From positions 57,028,724 through 57,092,723 of the forward strand of contig OX940860.1 in NCBI GenBank assembly GCA_954871525.1: a stretch of 64,000 bases of DNA. The letters are read 5' to 3'. Numbering within the stretch: the first letter of the stretch is position 1; every line of letters begins with the position of its first letter. This document shows positions 1-10,330 of this stretch, piece by piece. The position numbers were made by a program, and so were the translations under genes. The notes under the pieces are model-generated. The model saw nothing but the letters and a program-made list of their open reading frames with translations. It was not told the origin of the DNA and did no database searches. The DNA comes from Parietaria judaica (lineage: Eukaryota > Streptophyta > Magnoliopsida > Rosales > Urticaceae).

Positions 1-247
1 AAACTTGACACGCCGTAGCTTCTTTTATCCATGCCGCGGCTTACTGTTGCTGACACAAAAACGGCTAGTTTTTTTTTCACCCGAAATTATTACCCCACAA
101 CGGTAATAAACGGCTATATTTGTCAAAATAATGTTAAAAACGTTAAAATTCACATAAATCTTCCATTTAAACCTACTTGCTCACATTTTAGTCTATGTTT
201 CATCAAATTTATACTTAGGTTCAAAAATATCATCATTTTTATTAGTT

Positions 248-718
248 ATGGATGATCATCCGTCTCGTTTCGGTTTGTCATCGGAATATCACCCGGTCAT
301 TTACGTGTTTTCCTCTTCCTCTTCCTCCGATGATGATAGTTTTTCCATGGAAACAAGTTCCAATAATACTATTGTCATCTACTCCGATTTTGAAAGTGTT
401 CCAAATACCTCCGACGACACCGAGGAGTTTGAAATGCCTCCGAATCCAACTCTAAATCGGATGCCTACCTCTCGTGTCGGTGGGCCACGACCGACGAGGG
501 AGCGTGGGCGTGGGCGTGGGCGTGGTAGGCCACCGTCTTCACTATGGGAATCAGATTTTCAAATGAGGCTTAAATGGAACGTTGAGACTCAAACTCAATA
601 TAGGTACGCGAAATGCAAATGGTGCCGACAAGAGATTCTCGCAATCGTTGAATGAGGCACGACTCATTTACGTCGACATGCCGATCGTTGTCGTAGAGAT
701 TTAGGTATTGATGACTAA
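248..718 (+). pseudogene. BED-type zinc finger protein with AT-hook, interrupted by an in-frame TGA
   Basis: The frame opens at ATG 248 and runs 135 codons to TGA 653-655, then stays open in the same frame to TAA 716-718. Residues 23-38 are a Ser/Asp run. Residues 86-96 are an Arg-Gly repeat ending GRGRPP, an AT-hook-like DNA-binding motif. A BED finger follows: Cys123 and Cys126 lie before the TGA, and the matching HLRRHADRC lies after it, so the stop codon cuts the finger between its two metal-binding halves. BED fingers are typical of hAT transposases and of DNA-binding proteins derived from them. No hAT catalytic domain follows. Readthrough or a short intron removing the stop is possible but no good splice pair is seen. 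The finger reading is firm; function is unknown. Confidence 0.6.
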
Positions 719-757
719 TTATGATATTAATTGTTGTAGTTTTATTAATATAATGTT

Positions 758-953
758 GAATTGTTGTGAGTGATTTTGTTGTTTTAAAAGTATTAAATGA
801 AATGTTGAATTGTTATGAGTGATTTTGTTGTTTTAAAAGTAATAAATGTAATGTTGAATTGTTGTAAGTGATTTTGTTGTTTTAAAAGTATTAAATGTAA
901 TGTTTAATTGTTGTAAGTGATTTTGTTGTTATAAAAGTATTAAATGTAATGTT
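758..953. repeat. 49-bp tandem repeat, four copies
   Basis: Four head-to-tail copies start at 758, 807, 856 and 905, each beginning near GAATTGTTGTGAGTGATTTT. A diverged partial copy lies at about 1021-1075. The array sits directly downstream of the BED-finger frame. The copies differ by a few substitutions. Confidence 0.85.
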
Positions 954-1109
954 GTATTCTTACATATTTGTATTCTATATATTTTACATAATTATATATA
1001 TTTTAATTATTGTAGTTCTTAAGTATTAAATATAATATTGAATTGTTGTGAGTGATATTATCATTATAAAAGTATTTTTTTATAATTTTCGAAATGAATG
1101 AAGTATGAA

Positions 1110-1530
1110 AAGGGCCGCGGCACGATGTTCACCATGCCGTGGCATGTTTTATTGAACAACGGTTTTGACCGTAGTCGAAGTCACGCCACGGCTTGTTCAC
1201 AGCTATGCCTCGGCCTTTAAAGAAACGCCGCGGCATATAGATGGTAACGCCGCGGCATATAAAGACTTACAGAAACCATGCTCTCTGTATAATTTGAAAC
1301 AGCATACATGCCGCGGCACGGTTTACCCACGCCAAGGCTTCATAGCCCAATGCCAAGGCATGGGTAACTTAATGCCGCGGCTTATCTTTTATGTTTATCA
1401 ATATACCCTCTGGATTATGCAACTCGCCGAGGCCTTCTTTAATGATGCCGCGGCTCGTTGCATAATCCAGAGGGTATATTAGTAAATTTGAATCATGCCA
1501 CGGCGTGTTCATTTAAAGGCCGCGGCATGA
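1110..1530. repeat. Cluster of GCCGCGGC palindromic motifs (internal)
   Basis: About a dozen copies of TGCCGCGGC(A/T) and variants GCCGTGGC and GCCACGGC occur at 20-60-bp spacing in otherwise AT-rich DNA. The same motif forms the right-end array at 4280-4925 and appears at about 31-40. It lies between the BED-finger frame and the 3' end of the minus-strand gene, so it may mark the subterminal zone of a nested element or an internal regulatory block. Confidence 0.8.
1400..1480. repeat. Perfect 24-bp inverted repeat around a GCCGCGGC-containing loop
   Basis: The arms 1400-1423 and 1457-1480 are exact reverse complements (AATATACCCTCTGGATTATG and onward). They are separated by a 33-bp loop containing GCCGAGGCC and GCCGCGGC. 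The absence of mismatches contrasts with the diverged repeats around it. Confidence 0.9.
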
Positions 1531-1802
1531 TAAGTAATTTTACACAATTTAATTATTAATTATCTTATTAATTGTAACACAATTTTACACAATTAAATTA
1601 TCTTATTAATTTTACAAAACGAAGTACAATAAACTATGAAAATGTTGTTAATTTTATTTTCAAAATAATGCAATTTTCAAAGTAACTAAATAATTTTTCA
1701 AAGTAAACAAACATAGTAATATTAACTAAATAATTGTTCAAACAAAATAAACATAGTAAGTAATTGTTCAAATAAAATAAACATGATAAAAATATACAAA
1801 TA

Positions 1803-3565
1803 CTAATCTTCGACCGGGTGCGCGTTGTTCTCGCCTTCGTTGTTGATTTCGTCGGGGATCTCGGTGTTCTCGGGGTTGGCGGCGTTCTCGGGGTTGGCGG
1901 GGTTCTCGGGGTTGGCGGGGTTGGCGGGGTTCTCGGGGTTGGCAGCGTTCTCAGGGTTGGCGGCGTTCTCGGGGTTGGCGGGGTTGGCGGGGTTCTCGGG
2001 GTTCTCGGGGTTGGCGGGGTTGGCGGCATTCTCGGGGTTGGCGGGGTTGGCGGGGTTCTCGGGGATCTCGGGGTTGGCGGGGTTGGCTGGGTTCTCGGGG
2101 TTCTCGTTGCCGCCGTTCTCGCCGCCGTTCTGGCCCTCGCCGTTCCCGCCTCTGTCAACAAATGCCGGCGCCGGATACTGATCAGGATATGCTGCTGGCC
2201 ACGGCATTGGTGGAAACTGATTTGGCGCCTGGAATCCTGGGTAAATTTTACAGATTGTATTTATTGATTAAAAACATTTCAATACATATATAGTATTGAT
2301 TAGGGATAGGATTCTAACCTGGGTAGATACCTGGCCAGAAGGACCTACAATATGCAGTGAACTCCAGAAGACTACGAACACCGTGAGCCACGAAGGCTCT
2401 CATCGGCGGAGCATCGTAGTTAAGCTCAGGCATTGGGGGGGCGGCGGCAGCAGGCGGTATCTCAACGGCCTGAACCATGAAATTCAAGCAAGATTAGATT
2501 AATATAAAATCAATTATAAATAATTAAGCAAATGAAGCTATAATTTTACCGGATTTTCCGGTACGATCGCTGGCTCCTCATCTTCGGGTTCTTTCAAACT
2601 CCGGATCCAGGCCGCGTCCATCTTCTTTCCATTCGGCACCTGAATGTCGAGTTCATTCTCCTTGATCTAAACGATAGTTTCAAAGACAGATTAAATCAAT
2701 ATTGATACAACTGAATTTCACAACTAAACTTATACACAAATGAAGCTATACTTACCCCGGCGTTTATGCAGAGAGCTGTGATAAGGAACGGGAAGCCCAA
2801 TGAGCTCTTCGACTGCTCGTACACCATGCCACGCATGTAAGAGAATATGAAACGACCGACGTCGATATTCAATCCCGTAACTCCGGCGTAGATCAACTTG
2901 AGAAAGTTGAACTGCAGCTCCGTGAAGTGCAAATGCGGGTATAGGTTGCTCCCAAAGAAGTACATCCACACTTTGGCTTTCCGATTCAGCTGACTTTTGA
3001 CCAGCCGTGCCTCTCCGCCCTTCTCGTGCCAATTAGCTCCAGTCGTAGCAATTGCCGCCGCTATGGCGTCGTAGAACGGTTGATTCAACTCTTGGTCGTG
3101 TAAGTGGTTGTGCTCGTTTTCCTCATCCGTAAAATTTCGGGTTCCGAGGTACTCATTAATGATTCGAGGATTGATCTCAAATCGAGTACCCCGAACACTG
3201 ACATACCCGATTGCTGACTCATCGAGAAGAGCTGCATAGAATTCGTGCACCAACACACTCCTCGCCTTGATCTTTGGTTGGAGTACAAAATTCTGCCAAC
3301 CGCGCTGTATGATGCTCTCATTGAGAGCTTCGCCGAGTTCACCCATATCTGAAATCGGGAATTTGGCGAATCCCCGCTCTGGGCATATTTTCCGCGTGCT
3401 AATTTGTAGAAATCGTTTCTTCGCCGCTTCGGTGTTGAAGTTCGGTATTTCAACGGGAGGTGGTGGATCAACTGGTAGATCCTCCGGGACCTCTGCCTGG
3501 GCTCGGCTCCCAGATCCGGATCGAACCACTAAATATCCACGTGCTCGTTTTCTTTGGGGTGCCAT
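1803..3565 (-). CDS. Plant transposon-type protein with Asn-Pro-rich C-terminal repeats (four exons)
   Basis: The model is complement of 1803-2236, 2319-2469, 2550-2666 and 2756-3565: 503 codons, all introns GT-AG (82, 80 and 89 bp), frame kept throughout. The start is ATG 3565, giving MAPQRKRARG, a basic nuclear-signal-like N-terminus. Residues of about 100-270 (VLVHEFYAALLDE, then KVWMYFFGSNLYP, then FPFLITALCINAGV) fit the family called putative plant transposon protein, found beside plant retroelements and of unknown function. The last exon encodes a long run of ENP and ANP triplets, about 90 residues, ending in an acidic tail. The DNA of that run is a GGGTTGGCG/GGGTTCTCG tandem repeat. 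The clean splice sites suggest selection or recent origin. It sits inside the CACTA element and could be captured cargo. Domain assignment is from memory of the family pattern. Confidence 0.7.
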
Positions 3566-3599
3566 TGAAATCTATAAAAAAGATAACGTCACATATTAA

Positions 3600-3958
3600 A
3601 TTATTAATTTCAAGCAAAAAAACTAATCAATATAACTAATTTCAATTCCCTAACACCTAATTATTACAAAGCTAATTTCAAAACCGAATTTCAATACGCA
3701 ATTTCAAAACTAATCCAAATTTTTAAAACGTAATTTCAATACGCAAACCTAATTTTAAAACGCCATTTCAATACCCAAAACTAAATTTCAATACGCAAAA
3801 CCTAAATTCAATACCCAATTAATTTCAAAACCTAATTACAAAATCTAATTTCAAAACCTAATTTCATCTCACAAAACCAATACCTAATTTCAAAACCTAA
3901 TTTCAAAACCTAATCTAATTTCAAAACCTAATTTCATCTCACAAAACCAATACCATGA
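3600..3958. repeat. Degenerate AT-rich tandem repeat (AATTTCAAAACCTA type)
   Basis: Short units of about 13-15 bp (AATTTCAAAACCTA, AATTTCAATACGCAAA) repeat some 20 times with heavy drift. It lies directly upstream of the minus-strand gene start at 3565, hence in its promoter or 5' leader. No gene is seen. Confidence 0.75.
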
Positions 3959-4049
3959 ACCTAATACAAACAATTTTCAAGTATTGATTCGAATAATAAA
4001 AAAAAACGAAAAAAATGCTATAAAAATCAAGCTTGAAATCGATACTAAC

Positions 4050-4240
4050 ATTGAGAGGCGACGGCGGCGAATCGACGGCGAGAAGCTTGTTGCGGCGAAT
4101 CGACGGCGAGAAAGAGAGTGACGGCGACGGCGAAGGCGGGAGCGACGGCGAGGACCAGAGCGAGGGCGAGGGCGGGAGCGACGGCGAAGGGTTAGGAGTC
4201 GAGGGCGAGGTCGAAGGCGAAGGGGAGAGGCGAGGTTCGA
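4050..4240. repeat. GC-rich GGCGACGGCGAG minisatellite
   Basis: Hexamer and dodecamer units of GGCGAC, GGCGAG and GGCGAA run for about 190 bp. Both strands are open in this repeat, giving Gly/Asp/Glu-rich or Ser/Pro-rich frames that I attribute to the repeat rather than to a gene. It lies between the right-end palindrome array and the minus-strand gene. Confidence 0.7.
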
Positions 4241-4279
4241 CGGCGTAATGAGAAACTGAGATTTTAGGGTTAAGTATAC

Positions 4280-4925
4280 GACACACGCCGCGGCTTGTTA
4301 TAAATAATGCCGTGGCGTGTTACTAAAAACACAATGCCGCGGCGTATTTAAATACACGCCGCGGCATACTAGGATTTTTTACTGCGGGTTATGATACGAC
4401 GAACGCCGCGGCATGTTATAAATAATGCCGTGGCGTGTCACATAAAACGCAATGCCGTGGCGTATTTAAATCCACGCCGCGGCCTACTAGGTTTTTTACT
4501 GCAGGATATGAACAACGGTTTTAAAGTGTCGTCGTGTACGAACAATGCCGCGGCTTGTTACAACTGATGCCGGGGCGTGTCACTTAAAACCCAATGCCGT
4601 GGCGTATTTCAAGATACGCCGCGGCCTACTAGGATTTTAGTTTTCAAGCAGTCGTCGTGTACCACCCATGCCACGGCGTGTCGTGTAGAATGCCGTGGCT
4701 TATCTTTAAAAACGACGTGCCGTGGCGTATTTTAATACACGCCGTGGCGTACACTTCGTGGTATGAACAACGGTTTAATAAGTGTCGTTGTGTACTACCC
4801 GTGCCGCGGCATCATTTATCTGCCGCGGCGTATCAACATCACTACGACACATTTTCAACAACGGAAAATATTTCTGTAGTAAATATGAGAGCATGCCGCG
4901 GCGTTATATGTCGTGCCGCGGCGTG
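4280..4925. repeat. Right subterminal array: higher-order repeat of GCCGCGGC palindromes
   Basis: About 25 copies of the 8-10-bp palindrome and its one-base variants occur here. They form larger units of about 120-140 bp holding four palindromes each, starting near 4285, 4402, 4541 and 4665, with recurring spacers such as TTATAAATAATG, CCTACTAGG and GTGTCGTCGTGTAC. Such subterminal arrays are characteristic of CACTA elements, where an element-encoded protein binds them. Confidence 0.8.
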
Positions 4926-4937
4926 ACTCGATTTTCA

Positions 4938-5030
4938 ACCATGAAAAAAAAATTCCATGGTAGAAACTTGGATTTCGACCATGGAAAAAAAATTCCGTGG
5001 TTGAAATAGGATCAACAATTTGTACTAGTG
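4938..5030 (-). repeat. CACTA right terminus with duplicated palindromic segment
   Basis: Two copies of a 33-bp palindromic segment (TTCAACCATG, A-run, TTCCATGGTAGAAA and TTCGACCATGG, A-run, TTCCGTGGTTGAAA) stand next to the terminus. The terminal inverted repeat begins CACTAGTACAAATTG on the minus strand at 5030. CACTA-family termini begin with exactly these five bases. Confidence 0.7.
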
Positions 5031-5046
5031 TGAATAGATTAGAAAA

Positions 5047-5160
5047 ATGGAACTGGAAGTTCGCATGGAACCAGAAGTTCGCATGGAACCAGAAGTTCAC
5101 TAATGGAACCAGAAGTTCATTCATAGAACTAGAAGTTCGCTAATGGAACTTGAAGTTCAC
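5047..5160. repeat. Minisatellite of ATGGAACCAGAAGTTCGC units
   Basis: Six units of 18-21 bp lie immediately outside the CACTA end. Each unit contains the near-palindrome GAAC...GTTC. The units differ by one to three bases. Confidence 0.8.
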
Positions 5161-7127
5161 GAATGTTGGCATGACCGGTGTGGCTATACCGGATTAATAA
5201 TAATGCAAAAAGAGTTGAGAATTCATATTCGATGTCAGCAATGACCAACATGATTACCCTGGATAAATAATTTATTAATGAACTATATGGTTCGTTGAAT
5301 TCTCATATGGTGATTAAAAGTGAAGTATTTACTGAAATATTAGCATGTTGCGATTAGCAAACCTGGAATCTTTATGGGCCCATACATTGACTAGTGAAAT
5401 ATTATGAGTAGATGCATCTACAAAATGATCAAGAAATATATATATTAAGTAGCAACTTGAAGTTTGTGAGAAAATTTAATGAAATAAATTTCGTTGACTG
5501 CTAAATGAAAAAGGCATCCTATTTGATGAGTATAAGAATCACCTTATTGGTCTAGTCAAATATTTTGTTAATACCTCCATTGACTATAGACAATTATTGA
5601 AAACAAAGTTCCCAACGAAGTAGGGATATCATGCATCAAGCCAACGTTAAAATTAATGATCTCCCCGATTTATAAGGTTCCCATCTATAATATTTTTATG
5701 TGCGATATGATATTTTTATCTCCACCACAACACATATAAGATGGGTTCTCTCCAGAATGAGGGTTGACTAATAATTTTATCACAAAGAGGGGAAGAAGAT
5801 CGACAGTTGAATATACATATAGAAATTGAAATTAATATGATCCTCGTTTATACTGCCAATCACTCATGAATAGATGATGAATATATATATAACTGTCAGG
5901 CTCCAATCCTAGTAGGATATTCAGATTGAAATATGATATTAACATATTACTCGAATCCCAAAGGCAATGACGAAATTGCATGGAGCAAATAAATAAATAG
6001 CCATATTAAGGAGGTAGGTTTTTCTGAAGAAACCATAGACATAACTATTCCAAAACCATAAAAGGTTATCAGGTACCTCGAAATTATTCAAGTATAAAAG
6101 AGCTCGAAAGTTGTGTCGTTATATTGAATAAATGGGATCAAGAGTTATTAGAAATTGTCGACAACATGTACATACAAATGAGCGCTATATAAATAGAAAA
6201 AAAAAATATAGAGGATCTTGAATTATTGAAATTGAAAAACAGTTGGCCAAATTTGAAGACGCGATATTGGACCAGTAGTCCAAACATTTTGAAAGTGGGC
6301 ATGCTAGTGGGGTACAAAGATATATGCGAAGTTATGTTGAATTAAATTTATGTGAACATTTCGAATCCTGGCATTTAATGTCCTTTTGTGGTGGATATAG
6401 TATATATGGCAATATTAAGTTTATAATATGCGTCTCACAAATGTGATCACAAGTCTTTATGAATTATGTATTCTTAATGGATCCTGAAGACCCGAAAAAT
6501 AACAAAATCCTAGTTTATATATATCGGAGCATAAGTGAAATGCTAAAGATGAATTTATAGAGAAATCCTTACTCTTGCTATGCTGAACATAAGCCATAAG
6601 AATTCCTGAAGAATTCATTGAGGCAACATATTGATTGAGAAACTCTTAATGAGAATAAAAGAGTTAGTAGAACTCTATACGATTTAGAAATATTAATTGA
6701 GTACCCCAATGATTATGATATTATAAAATATATTATTTTAGTGATGAATCTATTGCATTATAGTATCTTTGGAATACTTGTATTTTTATGTTGTTTTACA
6801 GGTTATCTATTACATAAGGTTCGTTATTGGATAATGAAGTATATCATCTGAAAATTCTCTCAGTTCGTGGTTCGATTTAAGCAATTGTATGGCAGATTTG
6901 CTCATGGAGGCGCGACTTGCTTAATCAACCAAGAAACAGGCTCACAAGATTGGAATGATACAACTCCAAGAAGTTAAGTGTTCTTGTCATCAGGGAGAGT
7001 AATACGCGCTGTACTCTTTTTCCTTTACCAAGGTTTTATCCCACACTGGGTTTTCCTGGAAAGGTTTTAACGAGGCAGCTTAAAATCAATTATGCGTATT
7101 ACGATGACATTGACATCCAAGGGGGAG
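5161..7127 (+). pseudogene. Heavily decayed Ty1/copia retrotransposon body
   Basis: No long frame survives. The last 300 bp (about 6840-7127) preserve the typical end of a plant copia element: a remnant of the C-terminal pol tail (HKIGMIQLQE in one frame), then the GTACTCTTTTTCCTTTACCA and GGGTTTTCCTGG stretches, and the polypurine tract CCAAGGGGGAG just before the LTR. The rest is AT-rich with scattered stops in all frames. I infer that it belongs to the same insertion because of position only; I could not align internal domains. Confidence 0.45.
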
Positions 7128-7347
7128 TGTTATAAATACCAAGATTTGGTGGATGTCAATATTAGAGAGTCAACTATAGTCATGAATTATAATATTCTCA
7201 TTTATTATGTTTCCTATTCTTTATCTCCCTTAGCCCTATAAATAGAGGCTTTGGGTGCTCATTGTAACACACTCTCAATGCAATAATACTCTCTATTTCC
7301 CTCTCATATTCTCTCTTCTTCTTGTCTTTGTTCTTTAGTTCATAACA
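7128..7347 (+). mobile_element. 3' LTR of the decayed copia element
   Basis: It begins TGTTATAAATACC right after the purine tract CCAAGGGGGAG and ends CATAACA, about 220 bp. It holds a TATA-like CCTATAAATAGAGG at about 7234 followed by CT-rich leader sequence, the usual layout of a short copia LTR promoter. The 5' LTR is not found in the window. Confidence 0.6.
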
Positions 7348-7397
7348 GTAATCAATATTGTTGCAATAATATGTGAATATATTCACACGATTTTTGC

Positions 7398-8620
7398 TTG
7401 ACTTGGTCATGTCAAAATTGCGGCATAAGTACCTATGTTTAGGTATTGGTGAAAATCCCTAAAATTAATTTAATCCATTAGATCGGATATGATTTAATAT
7501 CAACCGTTGGATTGAGATAATTGATTTTACCCTAAGACTAAATTCGAAATATAAAGCTTGGTGACCAGGCTTAGGGTTTTTAGTATTAGGCTAATTAATT
7601 GTATCTGTTAGATTGGTTTAAGATTAAATCTTTACCGTCGGATTGGAAATTAATTAATATACATATATGGTATGTAATTTCGACTAATGGGAAAGGTTGA
7701 AATCGAATTCCATTACTTGGTAATCAAGTTTGGAGAGTTGACTTTGTCCTAAATCAATATGGTCCATTAGATTGGTTATTGAATTAATTCCAACCATTGG
7801 ATCTAGGCATTGATTTCGAAATTATGGAACCAGGAATTTCATCTCGGGGAGGGGGTGGATTTAGAAAATTATGGTATACAAGGAATTGATTGGTTGATTG
7901 ATTGGTTAATTGATTACAAAGTCTTCCTTATATAAATCTCTAATTAATCTAAACTATTGGATATTTCTAGATTAAATCTAGACCATTGATTTAAGAGAAT
8001 TAATTATATTTACCCATAATAGAATTCAAAATTTAGGGAGGGAAGCTTCCCAAATTGGTTACACCTTGAGCCTATAAATAGGAGACTCATTCTACACATT
8101 TCACACACCTCTCCCTAAGAGTCTGCGAATTTCTTAGCCTCTGACCTCTCTTTTCTGGTTCGGCTTAGTGAGACGTTGTTCTCCGAAAGCTTTAGAAGAA
8201 CCGACAGTTAAAGTCTTGCGACGAAGTCCTGCTGGCGAAGCCCACAGTTCGGTACGAGGAGTTCAGGAGAATATCCCGGAAGATCACGGGAGTTTCCCTC
8301 AGCATCAGCGAAGCCCTGCCCAGTTCAGAATGCGCAGCCGGAATCGTCATCACCTAAGGTACGGCCTTATGCATTGGGTCAATAAATTCAAACCTTTATT
8401 TACCGTTTATTTATTTCCTATAGACTAGATTATTAATAATGAATTTATGAAAAGTTAAATTGCTAATAATTTATCAGATCTTGATTTTTGGTTATTATCC
8501 GATGTTCGATCCGTTGTACGGTTAACAAGTTTTCCGCTTTAAATATATTTAAATGTTACCCGGACGGTTCGACGACATAAATCGTGATAATAATATCGGG
8601 AAACGTAATGAACTTCCCAA
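7398..8620 (+). mobile_element. 5'-truncated LTR of retrotransposon family A (relic)
   Basis: From TTGCGGCATAAGTACC to CTTCCCAACA the sequence matches the second half of the long LTRs at 33266-36008 and 41274-44022. Shared features are repeated ACCGTTGGATT motifs, the promoter GAGCCTATAAATAGG (about 8069-8083), the block GGCGAAGCCCAC, GAGAATATCCCGGAAGATCA, the GGTACGGCCTTATGCATTGG block and TTACCCGGACGGTTCG. The first 1.5 kb of the LTR is missing and no primer site follows, so this is a truncated 3' or solo LTR. Its many substitutions make it the oldest of the four A-family traces here. Confidence 0.75.
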
Positions 8621-8983
8621 CACATTTCGCTTATTTTGAATGGCATTAATAGAACTTTACTTTGCTAACTTCCAACATTAGAGAGTAATAAAAGATCTTA
8701 CATAAACACTTATTTCCGCTGAGTTAGATGAGGCCGTAACTCATCGCCAATGAGGTACAGCCTTATGCATTATATCCGATCGGATCTCCGATTATCCTGG
8801 TGCTCGGTCGTAGTAAGGAAAGTAACTTAAAAAATGGTATATGACGTTTTCTTGAAAAATATTTATAAAAGGTTACCCTGATTGGTCGAGGTTCCATTTC
8901 CCGAGATATGACGGATGGGACTTTAATATTCCCAACATACCTCTCTATCCACCTCCGGTTTTGCATAAGTAGGATACTAACCC

Positions 8984-8985
<2 letters not shown>
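8621..8985. other. Non-coding spacer
   Basis: AT-rich sequence with no supported gene. A second weak echo of the A-family LTR end occurs at about 8753-8770 (GGTACAGCCTTATGCAT), suggesting this too is old retrotransposon debris. Confidence 0.5.

Positions 8986-9051
<66 letters not shown>
8986..9051. repeat. (AT)n microsatellite, about 66 bp
   Basis: An uninterrupted TA dinucleotide run of about 33 units. Confidence 0.98.
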
Positions 9052-9055
<4 letters not shown>

Positions 9056-9600
9056 AACATAGGTTTTATAGTTATAGAGAGTATTTAGAAGTGATACCGT
9101 TATGTTGAAATGAAGCTTCTATTTATAGGAGTCTGGAGACTTTTGTGCAATTAATAATAATTTCATTTGGCCCTTGGACAATTACTATATTGTTGCGCGC
9201 CCTGCTGTGGCCGTAGAATAAGCCTCGTGGGCGCGCAATAGGCCCCGACGACGCGCTTTTCGACCCCGAAAATGCTTTTTATTGTCTTTCAGGGCGCGCA
9301 TCGGAATATGTTTATATTATATTTTATTCCGTCTTGTCAAGCCTTTCGGTTTTGAAAATGGGTCTCTGGGGAGCATTTTTGGGCCGAAATTAATTTTTAT
9401 TAATTTCAAAATAATTCCTTAACAATTTTCATTAAAACGTTTTACATGTTAAATTCTTTGATTATTTCGATAAAAACTTTCATCTTTTACATCGAATCAG
9501 ATAGATAGTATAGTTACATGAAAATATTTAGCGAATATGAAAAATATCAATATCACGTTTTGAAAGTATGTATTAAAACATTCATATTTTTTAGCTTACA
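9052..9600. other. Non-coding spacer with a GC-rich patch
   Basis: No gene is seen. Positions of about 9195-9300 hold GC-rich sequence with repeated GCGCGC blocks (TTGCGCGCCC, GGGCGCGCAATAGG, GGGCGCGCATCGG) unlike its AT-rich surroundings. On the minus strand a TATA-like CTATAAATAG lies near 9118-9128, so this may be an unrecognised LTR remnant. Confidence 0.5.
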
Positions 9601-9619
9601 TGCATATTGTAACTGACCT

Positions 9620-10330
9620 TCATTTTCTTTTATGAAGATGTGCGGATCTCGCCGATTTATCACAACAATAGCAAAAATGACTACTCTTTTATGGTGGATG
9701 TGCAAAATCAGTTTTTGTCAGGCCAAGTCAACAAAAATTCATAAGCGAATGGCAATTTCTGTGATTGAAAACGGAGGAATCGCCCTCTTTTATGTAGGAT
9801 GTGTAGATATGACCGATTTGTTACAAAAATACCTATCCTTTATGATGGATGTGCGGGATGTGCGTCACTTCCGTTATACCTGAAACGGAAGGGCCAAATC
9901 AGCACAAATGCATAAAAGAATGGTCATTTTTTGTTATTTTTGAAATGGAGGGATCACCCTCTTTTACGAAAGATGTGCGAATTTGGCCAACTGTTACAGA
10001 TATAACCTCTCTTTTATGGTGGATGTGCGAATTTGACTCTCCCGTCATTTTTGCTATATCTAGAATGGAGAGGCCAAGTCAACACAAATTCATAAAAAAT
10101 AAAAATTAAAAAGTCGAAACGAAGGGATCGCCTTCTTTTATGAAGGGTGCGAATATGGCTAATTTGTTACAAAAATAGCGAAAATGACCTCTTTCATATG
10201 ATAAATGTGCTGATTTAGCTGGCCGTCATTTTCACTTTATTTGAAACAAGTGGGCCAAGTTAGCACCAATTCATAAAAGAAAAGTCACTCTCCACTCATT
10301 TTAAAACGGAAGGATCACATCCGCTTATTC
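9620..10330. repeat. Degenerate tandem array, units of about 150-200 bp
   Basis: Roughly four diverged copies of one cassette recur: (C)TCTTTTATGGTGGATGTGCG, then a GATTTGTTACAAAAAT block, then a GAAACGGAGGGATCACCCTC block, then GGCCAAGTCAACACAAATTC and ATAAAAGAA. Short frames here follow the repeat and shift between copies, so I do not call genes. Confidence 0.65.

Larger units (their letters stand above)
1..5030. mobile_element. CACTA (En/Spm-type) transposon, right part; left end lies outside the window
   Basis: The right terminus is recognisable. Read on the minus strand from 5030 the sequence is CACTAGTACAAATTGTTG, the form of a CACTA terminal inverted repeat. Just inside it lie dense short palindromic repeats built on GCCGCGGC (4280-4925), as expected of subterminal repeats that bind a TNPA-like protein. 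More copies occur at 1-45 and 1110-1530, so the element or a nested relative probably runs off the left edge. Cargo is a BED-finger frame (248-718) and a four-exon gene (1803-3565). No TNPD-type transposase is visible, so the part seen is non-autonomous. The left end and the 3-bp target duplication (right flank TGA) cannot be checked here. Confidence 0.65.

Noticed and set aside
1634..2267. Overlapping long frames on both strands through the GGGTTGGCG/GGGTTCTCG repeat
   Set aside because: Only the minus-strand frame continues correctly into three upstream exons; the others are by-products of the repeat.
3600..3958. Telomere-like CCTAA(A) repeats
   Set aside because: Units are AATTTCAAAACCTA-type with drift, not the plant telomere heptamer CCCTAAA; an interstitial telomere is not supported.
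4033..4286. Gly/Asp/Glu-rich (plus) and Ser/Pro-rich (minus) frames
   Set aside because: Both derive from the GGCGAC minisatellite and neither has independent support.
4280..4925. CRISPR-like regularly spaced palindromes
   Set aside because: Plant nuclear context, spacers are themselves repeated, and position next to a CACTA terminus explains the array.
8168..8428. Small frame with basic protein
   Set aside because: It lies in the conserved downstream part of the family A LTR; the same region in the other copies (for example 35555-35740) does not keep the frame.
9632..10109. Two overlapping frames with similar peptides
   Set aside because: They follow a degenerate tandem array and change frame between units.
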